DNA from: Lumbricus terrestris
Taxonomy: Eukaryota; Annelida; Clitellata; Crassiclitellata; Lumbricidae
Assembly (NCBI GenBank): GCA_949752735.1
Contig: OX457037.1
Coordinates: 65,097,449-65,161,448, forward strand
Direction: 5' to 3'
DNA: 64,000 nt
Below are positions 22,501 through 30,003 of the stretch, one piece after another. The number at the start of each line of letters is the position of its first letter. Position 1 is the first letter of the stretch. Position numbers and translations under genes: made by a program. The notes beneath the pieces are model-generated. The model was given only the letters and a program-made list of their open reading frames with translations, searched no databases and was not told the origin of the DNA.

Positions 22501-25253
22501 CGGCCCGGGTTCGATTCCCGGTCGGTCAGAGATTAATTTCTCGGATCTTTACTGCGGGTGGCTCGGTCGCAATATAAACGTGGAGTAGCGGTGGTGAAGG
22601 ATCTCACCCTCAGGGTCGAAGCCATAACACAGCCGCTCATGGGCGCCCGCACATAGGGGCAAGGGGGGGCACTTGCCCCCCCTGGAAAATTGAAACCTAT
22701 TTTTCTAACTACAACTTTTGGGGTTTAAGAAATTTCTTCCCATTGAAATACCAATGTTACGAATGATACACTTCAGTGAAAGTCAGAAATTTAAGTAATG
22801 AAATCTCTTTAGAAATAAAGAAGCTCTTAATTTTCTGCCTTGCATTTTTTCAATCTCTTGCTGAAAACGGTAAAAATGACTTTTAACCCTCCCGTGGGTG
22901 CCCATACAAATAGTATTTCTGTCGATTATGGCCTACTTGTCTGGAATCTCGCTGTAGGCTAATGCAATTTTTCATAACTACGCAAAAATTAATTATCAAG
23001 AAATTAGCCTACACTAATGTAAAAATTTGAAATTTATCAACAGCCCATTGAAATTAAGTAATGGAGATCTACATAATTCACCAGCGTTATAAATGGAATC
23101 AAGTCTGCTTTAAGTCAGACTGCATTTTGTCCATTTTGCATGCTGCCAGCTAGTACAGAATTTAGTTAGGTCAGGCTGTAGAGAAACTTGGATAATTGAC
23201 TCTGGTTATCACGCCTCGAGATTTTCTCCCAAAACCAACGTCTCCTCTGTTCAAAAGAGCTGATACCCCATTCTTCTGATTCTCGATATCCTAGCTCCAC
23301 CTTCCTAAACGACACTTGCCTTAAACTGACCCTCTGGATACAGGACTCGGACCTCTTTCTTGAGTGCCCTTTGAACAGCCTGATGACTCGAGGCAGCGCT
23401 TCTGAATAAGTTGGTGCCCTACAATTGACTTTGGAGTGGCACTTTAGAAGTTTAGAAATTACGATTAAAATATAGAAGTAACTTGATGGAGCACTTGCCC
23501 CTTTAAAACCGATACCTGTTTTTCGTTCATTTATTCATTCATTCATTATAAAGCGCCCCTTCAAAAACCTAGTTTTTGACATTCTACTTTTGATTTTTAA
23601 TAAATTTCTTCGCTCTAAGAACACTTTTCAGTGAAAATGATTGGCCTACATGCACCAGATGTAACTGAGAAATATGCATTAAGAAACCTCTTTTAAAAAT
23701 GCCCATATTCTCACTTTCCAGCCTTGCAATTTTTAAGCTCTTGCGACTAGGAAATTTAACCGTGACCAACTTAAAAATTTTGCCCCCCCTGCAAAAATTT
23801 CTGCGGGCGCCCATGCAGCCGCTATATAAATTTGCGATTACATTTACATTTACATTTACATTTTAGCCCCTGATAAACTCCGCCCATTCAGGGTATCATA
23901 ATTAATCAAAATTATAATTTCCTTTAAACCATGTAGGAAGCTTTGATCCAAAACTGGTCATCTGCTGTGATGTATGCCGTATGCCTCGCAGCTTATATTT
24001 AGGCCTATTTAAGACACGTGGATTAAGTGAATTTGTTTAGCGAAATTTCGTTTTTCAATAAATAATCAAATCTCCATCATCGGCATCAAACCAATATTTG
24101 TCATGCAGCTCTCTAACTTGTTGAATTTTCTCTGACTTTCTAAATGAGATGCAGAATATAGAGCCAGTCGCGACAGCACTAAAAGTTCTTGGTTTATACC
24201 ATAGCTGTAAAAAACGTTTTTTCGTGTTTTATTCTCTCCCAAAAATGTCGTGTTTTCGCATGGTTTTTCCGTGTGTTGTTTTTTTATGTAACTTTATTTA
24301 TTTATTTGCTGTCTATTATTAATATTATTATTATTAACCTTAATCTAATTTTTCTTTGATATTCCATTCGTTTTCACCGTACTCTCAAGCATTCAGCTAA
24401 CTAATGTCATTATGTAATAATAGTTTAAGTCATCATTTGATAATTACTTGTGATGTAGGCTTGTTATGTCCCTACAAGATATGAAACTTGTAGGAGTCAT
24501 TTTGATATAAAATTCTTGGGCCTTATAAAAACAATTTTAAGTAAAATGTACAATGTCTAATTAGTACAGAACTCATCTATGGTCTTTACTTATGATTAGA
24601 TTTTAATTGCGCTATGTTGAATAGCATGATCTTATGCAGACTTAGGGCCTATGCCTACAATTTAAATATGAAAAGATTTCAATACTTTTAATTTTTCTCA
24701 ATTTCTTATTAGACCAAAGTTATAATAAAAAAATAATTGTTGTAGATTAATGTTACTTATAAAATTAATTTTGGCCTACTAATAAAGTTGTGTTTTTTGC
24801 AGATTAAGATAAAATTGCATAGGCAAAGTTTTTTTAAATTTAAGATGTAGTTTCAGACGTAGCCTAACAAAGGCAAAATATTGTCCGTTTCCGTTTTGTT
24901 GTCGGTTTTGTCGTTTCTAATTGTTTCGAAAAAACGACGTTTCTTCCGGTTTTCTTAAATTCCATTTTCATCGTTTTTTTACATCTAGCCTAATATAGTC
25001 TATGCTATTAGCAAAAAATAATCACCAAACTGTTTGAATGACGACAGGTTTTGGAATAAGTCAGCAATGCGTCAGTGCTGCGAACTACGACGAATACACG
25101 AAGCTTTGTCAGGACAATGCCACATATAACGGATTCGATTACTTCGTCTACGAAAATCAGTGTTGCTATACGTACACAACCGACACGAGTTACAGCACTG
25201 CGTGTTTTTGCAATGGCAGTTATTGCAACAATGTGTATTTGCAACCAACGTAA
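4018..25253 (+). CDS. gene copy A: secreted CUB / 8-Cys / Thr-linker / Ly6 modular protein (exon join)
   Basis: Proposed join: 4018-4105, 6332-6516, (middle exon), 6817-6973, 7942-8151, 9932-10116, (middle), 10494-10659, 11933-12187, 15019-15203, (middle), 15859-16024, 17520-17873, 18663-18847, (middle), 19563-19728, 20442-20597, 21973-22233, 25048-25253. Order: signal peptide, four CUB domains each followed by an 8-Cys module (three with a Thr-rich linker), then a Ly6/uPAR-like domain. CUB domains usually bind proteins or glycans outside the cell, Thr/Ser linkers are usually O-glycosylated, and Ly6 folds are small disulphide-rich domains. An extracellular, perhaps mucus or surface, protein follows by inference. 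All listed exons except the middle ones are open and bounded by plausible splice sites. Exon use and the middle exons are not proven. I know no named orthologue. Confidence 0.6.
4174..4276 (+). CDS. optional third exon encoding a short acidic C-terminus, copy A
   Basis: After a 68-base intron with acceptor ccttgcag, phase-1 joining gives [15 protein letters not shown], then an acidic run (RGRDEDDE) and a stop at 4274-4276. If used, copy A makes a secreted peptide of about 63 residues before any CUB domain. Skipping it joins the signal exon to the first CUB exon in frame, because both boundaries are phase 1. Copy C retains the exon with indels that move the frame. Copy B has lost it. Confidence 0.45.
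4685..5470 (+). pseudogene. RTE-like LINE fragment (endonuclease/RT linker region), degraded
   Basis: Conceptual translation in shifting frames gives motifs typical of RTE-clade non-LTR retrotransposons between endonuclease and reverse transcriptase: [14 protein letters not shown] at the start, then [17 protein letters not shown], then [11 protein letters not shown] with PVELFKFEE near 5450. Several stops and frameshifts are present. It sits in the intron between the signal exon and the first CUB exon of copy A. Confidence 0.7.
5471..6331. other. intron sequence with SINE-like tail
   Basis: There is no exon here. A short interspersed element probably ends near 6175-6270, with the motif gacgctatataatttctc followed by an (aatg)n run. 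This matches the gcgctatataa(t) tails of other SINE copies in the window. The 72-codon ORF at 5703-5921 has no recognisable domain. Confidence 0.4.
6332..6516 (+). CDS. CUB domain 1 exon a, copy A
   Basis: Acceptor ttttcag. Phase 1 in, phase 0 out. It encodes [20 protein letters not shown], the classic CUB start (Cys, then G.I.SP.YP), a second Cys in QYCSYNI, and CNYDYIQ near the end. The donor is cag|gcaggt, a GC donor. Confidence 0.85.
6665..6694 (+). CDS. CUB 1 middle exon b, copy A (uncertain, degenerate)
   Basis: It aligns with the FLRDGK segments of the other cassettes but reads LVRGSNN. The acceptor position has gcaa where paralog B1 has gcag, so this copy may be dead or use another site. 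Borders are uncertain. Confidence 0.3.
6817..6973 (+). CDS. CUB domain 1 exon c, copy A
   Basis: Acceptor gaacag|ttc; donor atta|gtaagt (phase 1). It encodes [20 protein letters not shown], then [15 protein letters not shown] and [11 protein letters not shown]. This is the second half of a CUB fold with the YCG motif and the FRSD...GF..SY signature, plus an extra Cys pair (FSC and KPC). Confidence 0.85.
7212..7768. mobile_element. P-superfamily-like MITE copy (5' end plus body)
   Basis: It starts CATGGGCGCCCGCACATAG, then a G-run and C-run pair. The body is collinear with 22638-23220, through the shared tail ending ggctctggttatgac. No clean 8-bp target duplication is visible here, so one end is probably truncated or merged with the following repeat. 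It lies in the intron before exon d of cassette 1. Confidence 0.6.
7769..7925. mobile_element. mariner-like element 3' tail
   Basis: The stretch with tactttttgttgcgttacg, then cgtcaaaaa and cactaaaagtgatat, matches 28518-28640. There it follows a decayed mariner transposase, so both are taken as the 3' end of one family. Confidence 0.45.
7942..8151 (+). CDS. 8-Cys module 1 with short linker, copy A
   Basis: Acceptor ttcctgcag. Phase 1 at both ends, with donor atgt|gtaacg. It encodes [19 protein letters not shown], then YCPYGC and TYCACS: eight cysteines. The Thr-rich linker is short ([12 protein letters not shown]). The reading frame stays open past the donor to 8261, so retention of this intron would give a different C-terminus. 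Confidence 0.8.
8152..9931. other. intron; short tandem repeats, no exon seen
   Basis: It contains a 23-base unit (tgcagttgggaaagaaattt) repeated near 8795-8860 and an agt/cag trinucleotide run near 9758-9790. No other structure is recognised. Confidence 0.45.
9932..10116 (+). CDS. CUB domain 2 exon a, copy A
   Basis: Acceptor cttttcag. It encodes [20 protein letters not shown], then a Cys in FCKYVI and CTYDWIE at the end. The donor is gag|gcaggt (GC type). Phase 1 in, phase 0 out. Confidence 0.85.
10242..10274 (+). CDS. CUB 2 middle exon b, copy A (uncertain)
   Basis: It reads [11 protein letters not shown], homologous to FLRDGKRITKS in B1. No AG immediately precedes it (gtgttg), so the acceptor is lost or lies upstream. 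Confidence 0.3.
10494..10659 (+). CDS. CUB domain 2 exon c, copy A
   Basis: Acceptor gaacag; donor atta|gtaagt. It encodes [19 protein letters not shown], then [15 protein letters not shown] and [11 protein letters not shown]. Phase 0 in, phase 1 out. Confidence 0.85.
11662..11905 (+). repeat. tRNA-derived SINE-like element with (cat)n tail
   Basis: It has a B-box-like run gcagttcaagccccgggc, an internal ccttgggcaagttgcttacc motif typical of tRNA-SINE bodies, and ends in catcatcatcaat. It sits about 30 bases upstream of the exon d acceptor at 11933, so it supplies much of the intron end. Confidence 0.5.
11933..12187 (+). CDS. 8-Cys module 2 with Thr linker, copy A
   Basis: Acceptor gttcctcag; donor gcat|gtacgt; phase 1 at both ends. 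It encodes [42 protein letters not shown], then a Thr/Ser/Pro linker of about 30 residues ([23 protein letters not shown]). The linker is a likely O-glycosylation target by family knowledge. Confidence 0.85.
12690..13200 (-). pseudogene. RTE-like LINE reverse transcriptase C-terminal fragment
   Basis: On the minus strand the translation runs [20 protein letters not shown], then [20 protein letters not shown], then [20 protein letters not shown], then [16 protein letters not shown]. This is the typical C-terminal part of RTE-clade reverse transcriptases. It carries stops, is truncated, and abuts the gag-like ORF at 13194, so one element may have inserted into the other. Confidence 0.75.
13194..13847 (-). 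CDS. 217-residue gag-like ORF with coiled-coil repeats
   Basis: The minus-strand ORF starts [20 protein letters not shown], then has a coiled-coil stretch with a recurring RSQVG unit ([36 protein letters not shown]), then a basic, proline-poor tail. An N-terminal coiled coil followed by a basic region resembles the gag of LTR retrotransposons, but I see no zinc knuckle or protease. The possible LTR upstream (13870-14841) supports a retroelement origin. It is out of keeping with the host genes and on the opposite strand. Confidence 0.45.
   Translation of the reverse strand: MSISRPTSPAFMERPNEDEDTRSRASDRSRVSSVVELMMDRMDSKFSEVRSQVGALQGDVRSQVGVLGSQVGEVRSQVGEIMYRLDRLETSPMVERQLAVESTTNPDYSRSVVTTNTVVAPIHSSHPLVPWNADMSGFRRSQRLATQPRVNYHEYDQRRNRSYETERIMDPVLKGGLNRGLDPRALQRGDPPSRPEVQVTSGLKGDFATEIQRRIVY
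13870..14841 (-). repeat. possible LTR upstream of the gag-like ORF
   Basis: Read on the minus strand, it begins at TGTAACGAATGTTACA (14841-14826), a palindromic start of the kind seen in Ty3/gypsy-type LTRs. It carries an aataaa near its end and stops just before the ORF start. I could not find a second copy or a certain primer-binding site. Confidence 0.35.
15019..15203 (+). CDS. CUB domain 3 exon a, copy A
   Basis: Acceptor cttttcag. It encodes [20 protein letters not shown], a Cys in ICSYYIV, and CAYDWVE at the end. Unlike the other CUB a exons the donor is gag|gtaggt, an ordinary GT donor at the homologous position. Confidence 0.85.
15314..15346 (+). CDS. CUB 3 middle exon b, copy A (uncertain)
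   Basis: The bases ttccttcgagatggtcgg read FLRDGR in one frame and follow catag. Two extra bases separate the AG from the TTC, so the frame is doubtful. Confidence 0.3.
15675..15852 (+). repeat. dispersed repeat next to splice acceptor (partner 19905-20085)
   Basis: It shares gtgtccctattagcgggga, ttcagggcccatccttg and ccattcccatttgaatatg with 19905-20085, and ends in a gatttgatttga run. The end of the repeat joins directly to gaacag, the acceptor of the next CUB exon. Confidence 0.6.
15859..16024 (+). CDS. CUB domain 3 exon c, copy A
   Basis: Acceptor ttgaacag; donor atta|gtaagt. It encodes [20 protein letters not shown], then [15 protein letters not shown] and [11 protein letters not shown]. 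Confidence 0.85.
16280..17030 (+). pseudogene. L2/CR1-like LINE 3' end
   Basis: The translation includes [20 protein letters not shown], then [19 protein letters not shown] and [10 protein letters not shown], the C-terminal reverse transcriptase region of CR1/L2-type LINEs. A (ctgt)n/(ct)n microsatellite interrupts it at 16515-16575. The 3' UTR (tagctgttccgcccctctgg, ggtgccccgcgcttg) is shared with 27900-28080, and both tails end near gattacga. Confidence 0.75.
17520..17873 (+). CDS. 8-Cys module 3 with long Thr linker, copy A
   Basis: Acceptor gttcctcag; donor tcat|gtaagc; phase 1 at both ends. It encodes [40 protein letters not shown], then a mucin-like tract of about 60 residues, almost only Thr and Ser with Pro ([20 protein letters not shown] and on). 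The DNA of the tract is a minisatellite of acgtcaacatcgaccaca units, which explains linker-length differences between copies. Confidence 0.88.
17874..18662. other. intron, no exon or repeat end recognised
   Basis: AT-rich sequence shared in part with the introns after other exon d copies (for example cggtttggaattgatggaaa near 17905 and 46415). No coding signal is seen. Confidence 0.4.
18663..18847 (+). CDS. CUB domain 4 exon a, copy A
   Basis: Acceptor attttcag. The frame is open and encodes [27 protein letters not shown] and CVYDRIE. The donor is gag|gcaggt (GC type). It lacks an internal start codon and is easily missed by ORF scanning. The usual W of YDWIE is R here. Confidence 0.82.
18955..18987 (+). 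CDS. CUB 4 middle exon b, copy A (uncertain)
   Basis: tatag|ttcctttgggatgg reads FLWDG. A stop follows soon, so the exon must end at or near gatg|gttaga if used. Confidence 0.3.
19563..19728 (+). CDS. CUB domain 4 exon c, copy A
   Basis: Acceptor ttgaacag; donor atta|gtaagt. It encodes [20 protein letters not shown], then [15 protein letters not shown] and [11 protein letters not shown]. Confidence 0.85.
19905..20090 (+). repeat. dispersed repeat (partner 15675-15852)
   Basis: It is the same family as the repeat next to CUB 3 exon c and ends in a (tgat)n run. The shared blocks are gtgtccctattagcggga and ccattccc.ttaatatg. Confidence 0.6.
20442..20597 (+). CDS. 8-Cys module 4, no Thr linker, copy A
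   Basis: Acceptor gttcttcag; donor tctg|gtactg; phase 1 at both ends. It encodes [40 protein letters not shown] and stops after PPS. The Thr-rich minisatellite is absent, so here CUB/8-Cys joins Ly6 almost directly. Confidence 0.82.
21378..21858. mobile_element. hAT-like MITE with near-perfect 8-bp target duplication
   Basis: Ends: TAGGGCTGCTATTAGATTG on the left and GCATCAACAGCCCTA on the right, inverted repeats of about 10-15 bp. Flanks: gctatagg (21370-21377) and gctataag (21859-21866), 7 of 8 matching. It carries subterminal AATTAATCGC-type repeats on both sides. It lies in the intron before the Ly6 domain of copy A. Confidence 0.8.
21973..22233 (+). CDS. Ly6/uPAR-like domain exon 1, copy A
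   Basis: Acceptor gccgtag|tt, phase 1. It encodes a Thr/Ser-rich lead ([20 protein letters not shown]) and then [25 protein letters not shown] and [15 protein letters not shown]...C...C....C is the start of a Ly6/uPAR three-finger fold. It ends gatg|gtaagt (GT donor; paralogs have GC here). Confidence 0.85.
22459..22637 (+). repeat. tRNA-derived SINE head (continues at 23816)
   Basis: An A-box-like tggccgagtggg and a perfect B-box gggttcgattcccgg show a tRNA-Ser/Leu-like head. The body ends ccataacacagccgct, and the SINE resumes after 23815 with gctatataaatttgcgatta and an (acattt)n tail. This is not a functional tRNA: the body continues as SINE and the acceptor stem is not closed. Confidence 0.75.
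22638..23815. mobile_element. P-superfamily-like MITE with perfect 8-bp target duplication
   Basis: Ends: CATGGGCGCCCGCA and TGCGGGCGCCCATG, a perfect 14-bp inverted repeat, each followed inside by a G-run/C-run. Flanks are cagccgct (22630-22637) and cagccgct (23816-23823). The 8-bp duplication and CATGGGCGCC start resemble P-element-type transposons. There is no transposase. Part of the interior (about 23250-23480) is the 3' end of the L2/CR1-like LINE seen at 16800-17000. Confidence 0.85.
24198..25005. mobile_element. insertion with tgtaaaaaacg inverted ends
   Basis: The paralog at 45395 reads ggtttatatgtattagc with nothing between, while copy A has about 0.8 kb. Ends resemble TGTAAAAAACG on the left and CGTTTTTTTACA on the right. 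The interior has repeated ttttcgtttt/ccgttttgttg tracts. The target duplication is not clear. Confidence 0.5.
25048..25253 (+). CDS. Ly6/uPAR-like domain exon 2 and stop, copy A
   Basis: Acceptor gacgacag, phase 1. It encodes [38 protein letters not shown] and CCYTYT, then [17 protein letters not shown] and TAA. CC...C.C....CN is the Ly6/uPAR C-terminal signature. No hydrophobic GPI tail follows. The stop lies inside aac|gtaagt, a perfect donor, so an alternative 3' exon is possible. Confidence 0.85.
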
Positions 25254-28243
25254 GTTCGTCGATCAAGTGACACATCCACATTACCATAGAATTATCCAGG
25301 AAATAAGATTACCACTCACTAGGCTATCCTAACCATTCCACCACAAGCGTTGATTCGACCTCTAAAAAAATTGATCTCATCTCATCACCTGTTACGCGCG
25401 GACATAGGCCTAATATTGGCGAACTTTAAGTGAGAACTACGCGAATTTCGGATAAAATAACTCCTCGACTTTTTTAATGTGCTTATTAGTTGCTCAACAT
25501 CACATCTGCACTCTGCAGTGCCTTATGATAAAGGCTTGTATGACACAGGAGACAGTCCTGCAGTAACAGAATAATCATTCGATGCGGGTTCCATCTGTAG
25601 GTTATTTTATGCAGCATTTGCTTTCTTGAGCTTAAAATGAATTCAGGAAACCACTGATTTAATGTTTAAAAAATTTGAATTTTATAAATATTACGAACTC
25701 TTATGATGAAGTTATTCAATTTTTCGCATTAGCAATTATTATTGCAGTGCAAACTATAATAAGATTTATGTTTCGTCATTGCTCTTCTTTTTCGTCTTCG
25801 TATAGGCCTAGTTACATGTATCCTATTATCGTACAGGTTCAGTTTTCCCCCAAGTCATAGGCGCTCCTTATCATTAATCATAATAGATAAGCTTAGATCT
25901 AATGCTCAGCTGGTAGTCTAGAATCACGCGCTGATTTTCTGGAGAAGATGTAGTTCTTCCGTTGTTAATAATTATGTGAACTTGTGTTGACCTTTGTTAG
26001 GCCATCTAAATGAAATAACGGACCAACAACTCTTCGTCTCGTTCATATGGATCCTGGCTACAACATCTCCGGAAACGTTTCTCAATCGGCTACGACTTGG
26101 ACAATGGACATAATTATAACAGAACAACGATTCCTGGACCGGTTACCATGAATGATGTTCACAGCTCCTTGTTTTACCTATCAGTTCCAACAACCCAAAC
26201 CCATCTTCCACTAATTCACCAGGTTCAATCAATCAATAAATCACATAAATTTATATGGCGCCCCTTCAAGATCTCTACTCATAGGCGCTCGGGTTCCGTA
26301 CTTTAAACATAGATTAAGGTCATCATTAAATTATTCATCCAGTAAATAACACCATTCTCCCGTGATTGTCAGATTCAATTCTCCTGCGACAACTGAACGC
26401 TCCAGCAGCACCAAACTCGATCAATGCTAACATAATTACATTGCCCAGTGGAAATCCATTAGACCAGACAAACAGCCTACAAACGACAAACAATATCCAG
26501 CAAATTAAGCCACGGTTCTACAACATAGCATTTCAATTTTAGTATTAACATGAATCGAAATTCATTAACCAGATAAACAACTCCACTGCTCTATGAACCA
26601 ACGATACCTTCAAGTTACATTTTCCTTCCGAGTTGTTCTGTTTTCTGCGGTGGACTTGACATATTATCATAAATTTTGTGGCTTTGGTTACGGTTGCGTA
26701 GAACTTTAGTTTGCTTAGCGTTTTCCATTAGACATAGAAGTCGATTAAAGTGCTTTTAAAAATTTAGAACTAACTGAAATAGTGCGTAGTGGAGTAGTGA
26801 CGAATATAATGGCATATGTTATTTAACCTTAGCAGACTTTTCATTTACTGTCATATGATCTGCATAGCCGTGTGATTATGTTATAACCTTTATTTTAATG
26901 CTCGAATGCTTACCGTGTGATTTTAGGCTATTTGATAGGGTCGTAACCATATGCACACTGCGATTATTCTTACAGAAAGACTTGTTGTTCTTTTAAAAGT
27001 AATCTTAGCTGAACACATAAAATTATAGTCTATAATTATATCCATATCATTGGAATGATCGCAATGATTCCTTGAGCAGAAGGTAATTCGCAGCATATTA
27101 AGTTAATAAGTTTCCATATTCCCTAATGATTGGCTAATAAATGCATGTCAACCTACATGAAAAACAGCGTGGCTGCACGTCACCGTGAAGTCACTTAGCA
27201 AAATGACGATCAAGTTGGTTTTAAAATAGATCTAAATCTTCTACCAGATTAATAATTTGGCTATTAAAATTGAAATGTCTAAACATTAAAATGACCACGG
27301 TGTCAATGACAAACTGCTTCCACCTTCAAAACTGCTTCCACCATTGCTACGTCCATCGTCCACTCAAAGCTTGACTACTGCAACTCCCTGTTCTTAAACC
27401 TTGATTCCACACAACTTAAGCGCCTCCAACTCATTCAAAATTCTCTAGCTAGAGCCGTCACCAGAACACCCAGACATCATCACATCACCCCTGTCCTCAA
27501 GTCTCTTCACTGGCTGAAAATCTCAGAGCGAATCCACGTCAATGTTCTCTCCTTAACTTACAACTCTTTACAATGCTCCCAGCCCAGTTATCTTCGCAAA
27601 CTCTTCACCATCCAGCCTACCCGTTCTACCCGATCATCCGCCTGCCTTACACTTTCTCGACCCCCGGTCACAAGTCATCTCAAGCTCTCCAACCGAGCCA
27701 TATCCATCTCAGCACCACGCCTTTGGAATGATCTGCCTCCTGAATTCCGATCCTTTTCAGTCCCTTCATCATCATTTCTAATCACACACCACAACCTTCC
27801 TCAGGCTCCTCTATCCATCACACCTCGGGCTTTTCATTCGAAACTTAAGACACTCCTTTTCACGATCTCTTACCCTATCCCAACTGATCCTCCACCCTCC
27901 AATTCCCGGCCCAGACGACACCCACCTTAGTAGCTGTTCCGCCCCTCTGATCCTATGGTAACTCGACCCGGACCACCACGGACTATTCTCACGGACAACC
28001 CTTCTAACGCAACGCAGCGCTCGTGAATAAGCTGGTGCCCCGCGCTTGGCTTTCGAGTGGCGCTTTAGAAATTTCGAGTTTACGATTACGAGACAAAATG
28101 TGCATTCTGGAACTTTGTGTGCAAGGTTCTAGAGCTAAGGCTAAAATCAACACTCTGATTAAAAAGTGAGAGCGCGGAAATAAGTCGTTGATGAAAGGAG
28201 ATCGGCTCAGTGTCAGTTGTTCTGTTTTCTTTGAGAGGAATCA
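25254..28243. other. 3' flank of copy A, partly conserved with copy B2; LINE and SINE remnants
   Basis: The stretch 25254-27100 is collinear with 52051-53620, for example tctggctacaacatctccgg and gagttgttctgttttctgcgg. It has no conserved frame, so it is likely 3' UTR or flank. A SINE-like aatttatatggcgccccttc lies near 26240. From 27330 an L2/CR1 LINE 3' end begins. Confidence 0.45.
27335..28085 (+). pseudogene. L2/CR1-like LINE reverse transcriptase C-terminus and 3' UTR
   Basis: The translation gives SIVHSKLDYCNSLF, RLQLIQNSLARAVTRTP, HHITPVLKSLHWLKISERIH and [16 protein letters not shown], the well-known C-terminal region of CR1/L2-type reverse transcriptases. It then ends, with a 3' UTR shared with 16850-17030. 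It is 5' truncated, as usual for LINE copies. The last bases are gattacga. Confidence 0.85.
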
Positions 28244-28468
28244 ATGGTCGCCAAATCTCCGGTTTTGAACCCATTGGACTATCAAGTGTGGAGAGCTATG
28301 CTGGAGAAAAACCACATGCGGCCAAAAGCAAGAGCGATAAGAGAATTGATGGTGGCATTGGAGTTGATATGAGAAGAGTCATCTCTCAAAAACATCGACA
28401 AGGTCATCAAGAACTTTACAAAGAGACTCAGAGCATGTGTTGGTGGACACATTGAACACAGGCTATGA
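28244..28468 (+). pseudogene. mariner transposase C-terminal fragment, dead
   Basis: It reads WSPN, has a frameshift, then LNPLDYQVWRAMLEKNHMRP, IRELMVALELI, a premature stop, and NFTKRLRACVGGHIEHRL with the native stop. The (S)PDLNPxDYxxW block with its downstream RLRACV...GGHIEH end is the mariner transposase C-terminus. At least one frameshift and one nonsense codon make it non-functional. Confidence 0.85.
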
Positions 28469-28889
28469 AGCACTATCAAATTCATATATTTGTGAAGTGA
28501 CTTAATAAAATCGCGTTTTTGTTACTTTTTGTTGCGCTATGTGTCTGGATCGTCAAAAACAGTGGCTGCACTCACTAAAAGTGATATACATTTTGCTTTG
28601 TTTTCAGTACCTTTTTGAAATCTGGCTACAGTACGTACATATGGAAATTTGGATTTAAAATTCATGCTTTTGGACAAGATATTGGCAAAAGACATTTGCG
28701 GTTGCCTTTTTTGCCCGAACCTGTAGGCCTATGTCTTTCCGCTAATCTCACTTTGCTTCTACCCAGTGGCATAGGAAAATTTTTTCAAAGGTTATTTATC
28801 CACTTACTGTTGGATTGGTGTCAGAAAGAGCAACCGGCCAGGCCATACCCCACGCAATAATAAATTCCAGGCTACGCCACTGCTTCTAC

Positions 28890-29310
28890 CACTCTCTGTA
28901 GGGCGTGTATGACACGCACTGGAATTTGAAATAGATTTTTTGAATTCCGACAGAGACAGCCATACACATAAAGATAGAAAACAGAGAGAGACGGAGATAC
29001 AGCACGAGAGGGAGACAGACGGACAGACAGACAGAAGGCAGTCACACTGATAGCCATCGATATAGCAAGAAAAACAAGAAAAGATTAATGAGGAAATGAT
29101 TGTAGAGTCCTGTGCCTTGTAGACTATGTGTATTGGGAACTCGTGGCAAGAGTGTAGGCTAATGGCGTGTGTGGCATAGGTATGGAAATCGTGCCTGTAG
29201 TCGTAGGGCCTGCACCAATGTTTAATCTGGACTCTGTGGGGAGGGAATTTCCCCCAGGAATGATATTTCCCTCGAAAAAATCTTGAGCTGTTGTTAACGT
29301 GCATATAGGT
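28890..29310. repeat. segmental duplication block (partner 53950-54390)
   Basis: Shared runs include ggcagtcacactgatagcca, gtagagtcctgtgcc and atcttgagctgttgttaa, in order. This shows that the duplicated unit extends at least this far 3' of the Ly6 exons. Confidence 0.75.
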
Positions 29311-29454
29311 GATAAATCCCTCTAGATAAATGACATAAGCTTAAGCAGAATTTCTCAAGAAAAGCGGTCAGGTCTTGTTCACGGTAACAGGACAATTACC
29401 CCGGACAATTTTTTAAATGATTATTTATAGACCTATCTTTCTCACTAAGGATAA

Positions 29455-29580
29455 TTATGATTAATCAATCAATCGTAATTTATATAGCGCCCCTTTAAGG
29501 CATCTACTCAGAGGCGCTCCCGGCCGAGATCAAGCGAAAAAACCAGTCTTCAACTGCATTTTGTGAAATTGAGAACAGCT
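29455..29580. repeat. dispersed SINE-like repeat (also 26225 and 39200)
   Basis: It is recognised by atttatatagcgccccttta, then ctactcagaggcgctccc and ggccgagatcaagcg. The same modules recur at 39200-39290 and in part at 26225-26290. The tail side has (atca)n. Confidence 0.6.
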
Positions 29581-29889
29581 TAGGGGTGTCGCACAGTCAA
29601 GGGAAGTCCATTCCAGGTTGTTGGACCAACCACAGAGAACGAACGCCTCTGCATTGTTGATCTGTTATCCAAAAATGTCCATAAGTTGCAATGATGTAGC
29701 AATCATAGGATTTTTGGCAGCCATCATAAATTAAGATCTGCTCTCCTGAATATTTTAAATAAGTGGAGTTGGCATCGTTGTATTCTACTCTAAACAGACG
29801 ATTTGTTCTGTTTGAATATTTTATTGAAATTTGGCAATTGTACGAATAATAATATATGAATTGCCATTGATCCTGTGGAAATTGATTGA

Positions 29890-29960
29890 AAAATTCTTAC
29901 TTCAGGCCAAGATATTGGCAAACTCTTAGGGGGGTATTTTTGGGTACACCCTGTACATGC
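29890..29960. mobile_element. Tc1/mariner-like terminal repeat
   Basis: The segment ends gggggtatttttgggtacac then cctgtac. Inverted, this is the TACAGGGTGTACCC type of end seen in Tc1/mariner elements. The other end was not located with confidence. Confidence 0.4.
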
Positions 29961-30003
29961 AGAGCCTACATACATGCATGCATTGTTTCACATACATACC
30001 TGT

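Larger units (their letters stand above)
22330..23888. mobile_element. MITE with P-like ends, containing nested SINE and MITE
   Basis: Ends: CATGGGCGGAGTTTGC (left) and AAACTCCGCCCATT (right). Flanks: caggtgat (22322-22329) and cagggtat (23889-23896). The paralogous intron at 44648 reads caggtgatcataattaa uninterrupted, the empty site, which fixes both borders. Inside it a SINE (22459 onward, tail after 23816) is itself split by a second MITE (22638-23815). Confidence 0.8.

Noticed and set aside
22459..22535. tRNA gene (Ser/Leu-like)
   Set aside because: A and B boxes are present but the acceptor stem does not close, and the sequence continues into a SINE body with an (acattt)n tail.
28804..29304. 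166-residue minus-strand ORF (and the 129-residue ORF at 53734-54123)
   Set aside because: They lie in a duplicated block, but the frames diverge between copies and read through low-complexity agagagac/gacagaca sequence; no domain is recognised.
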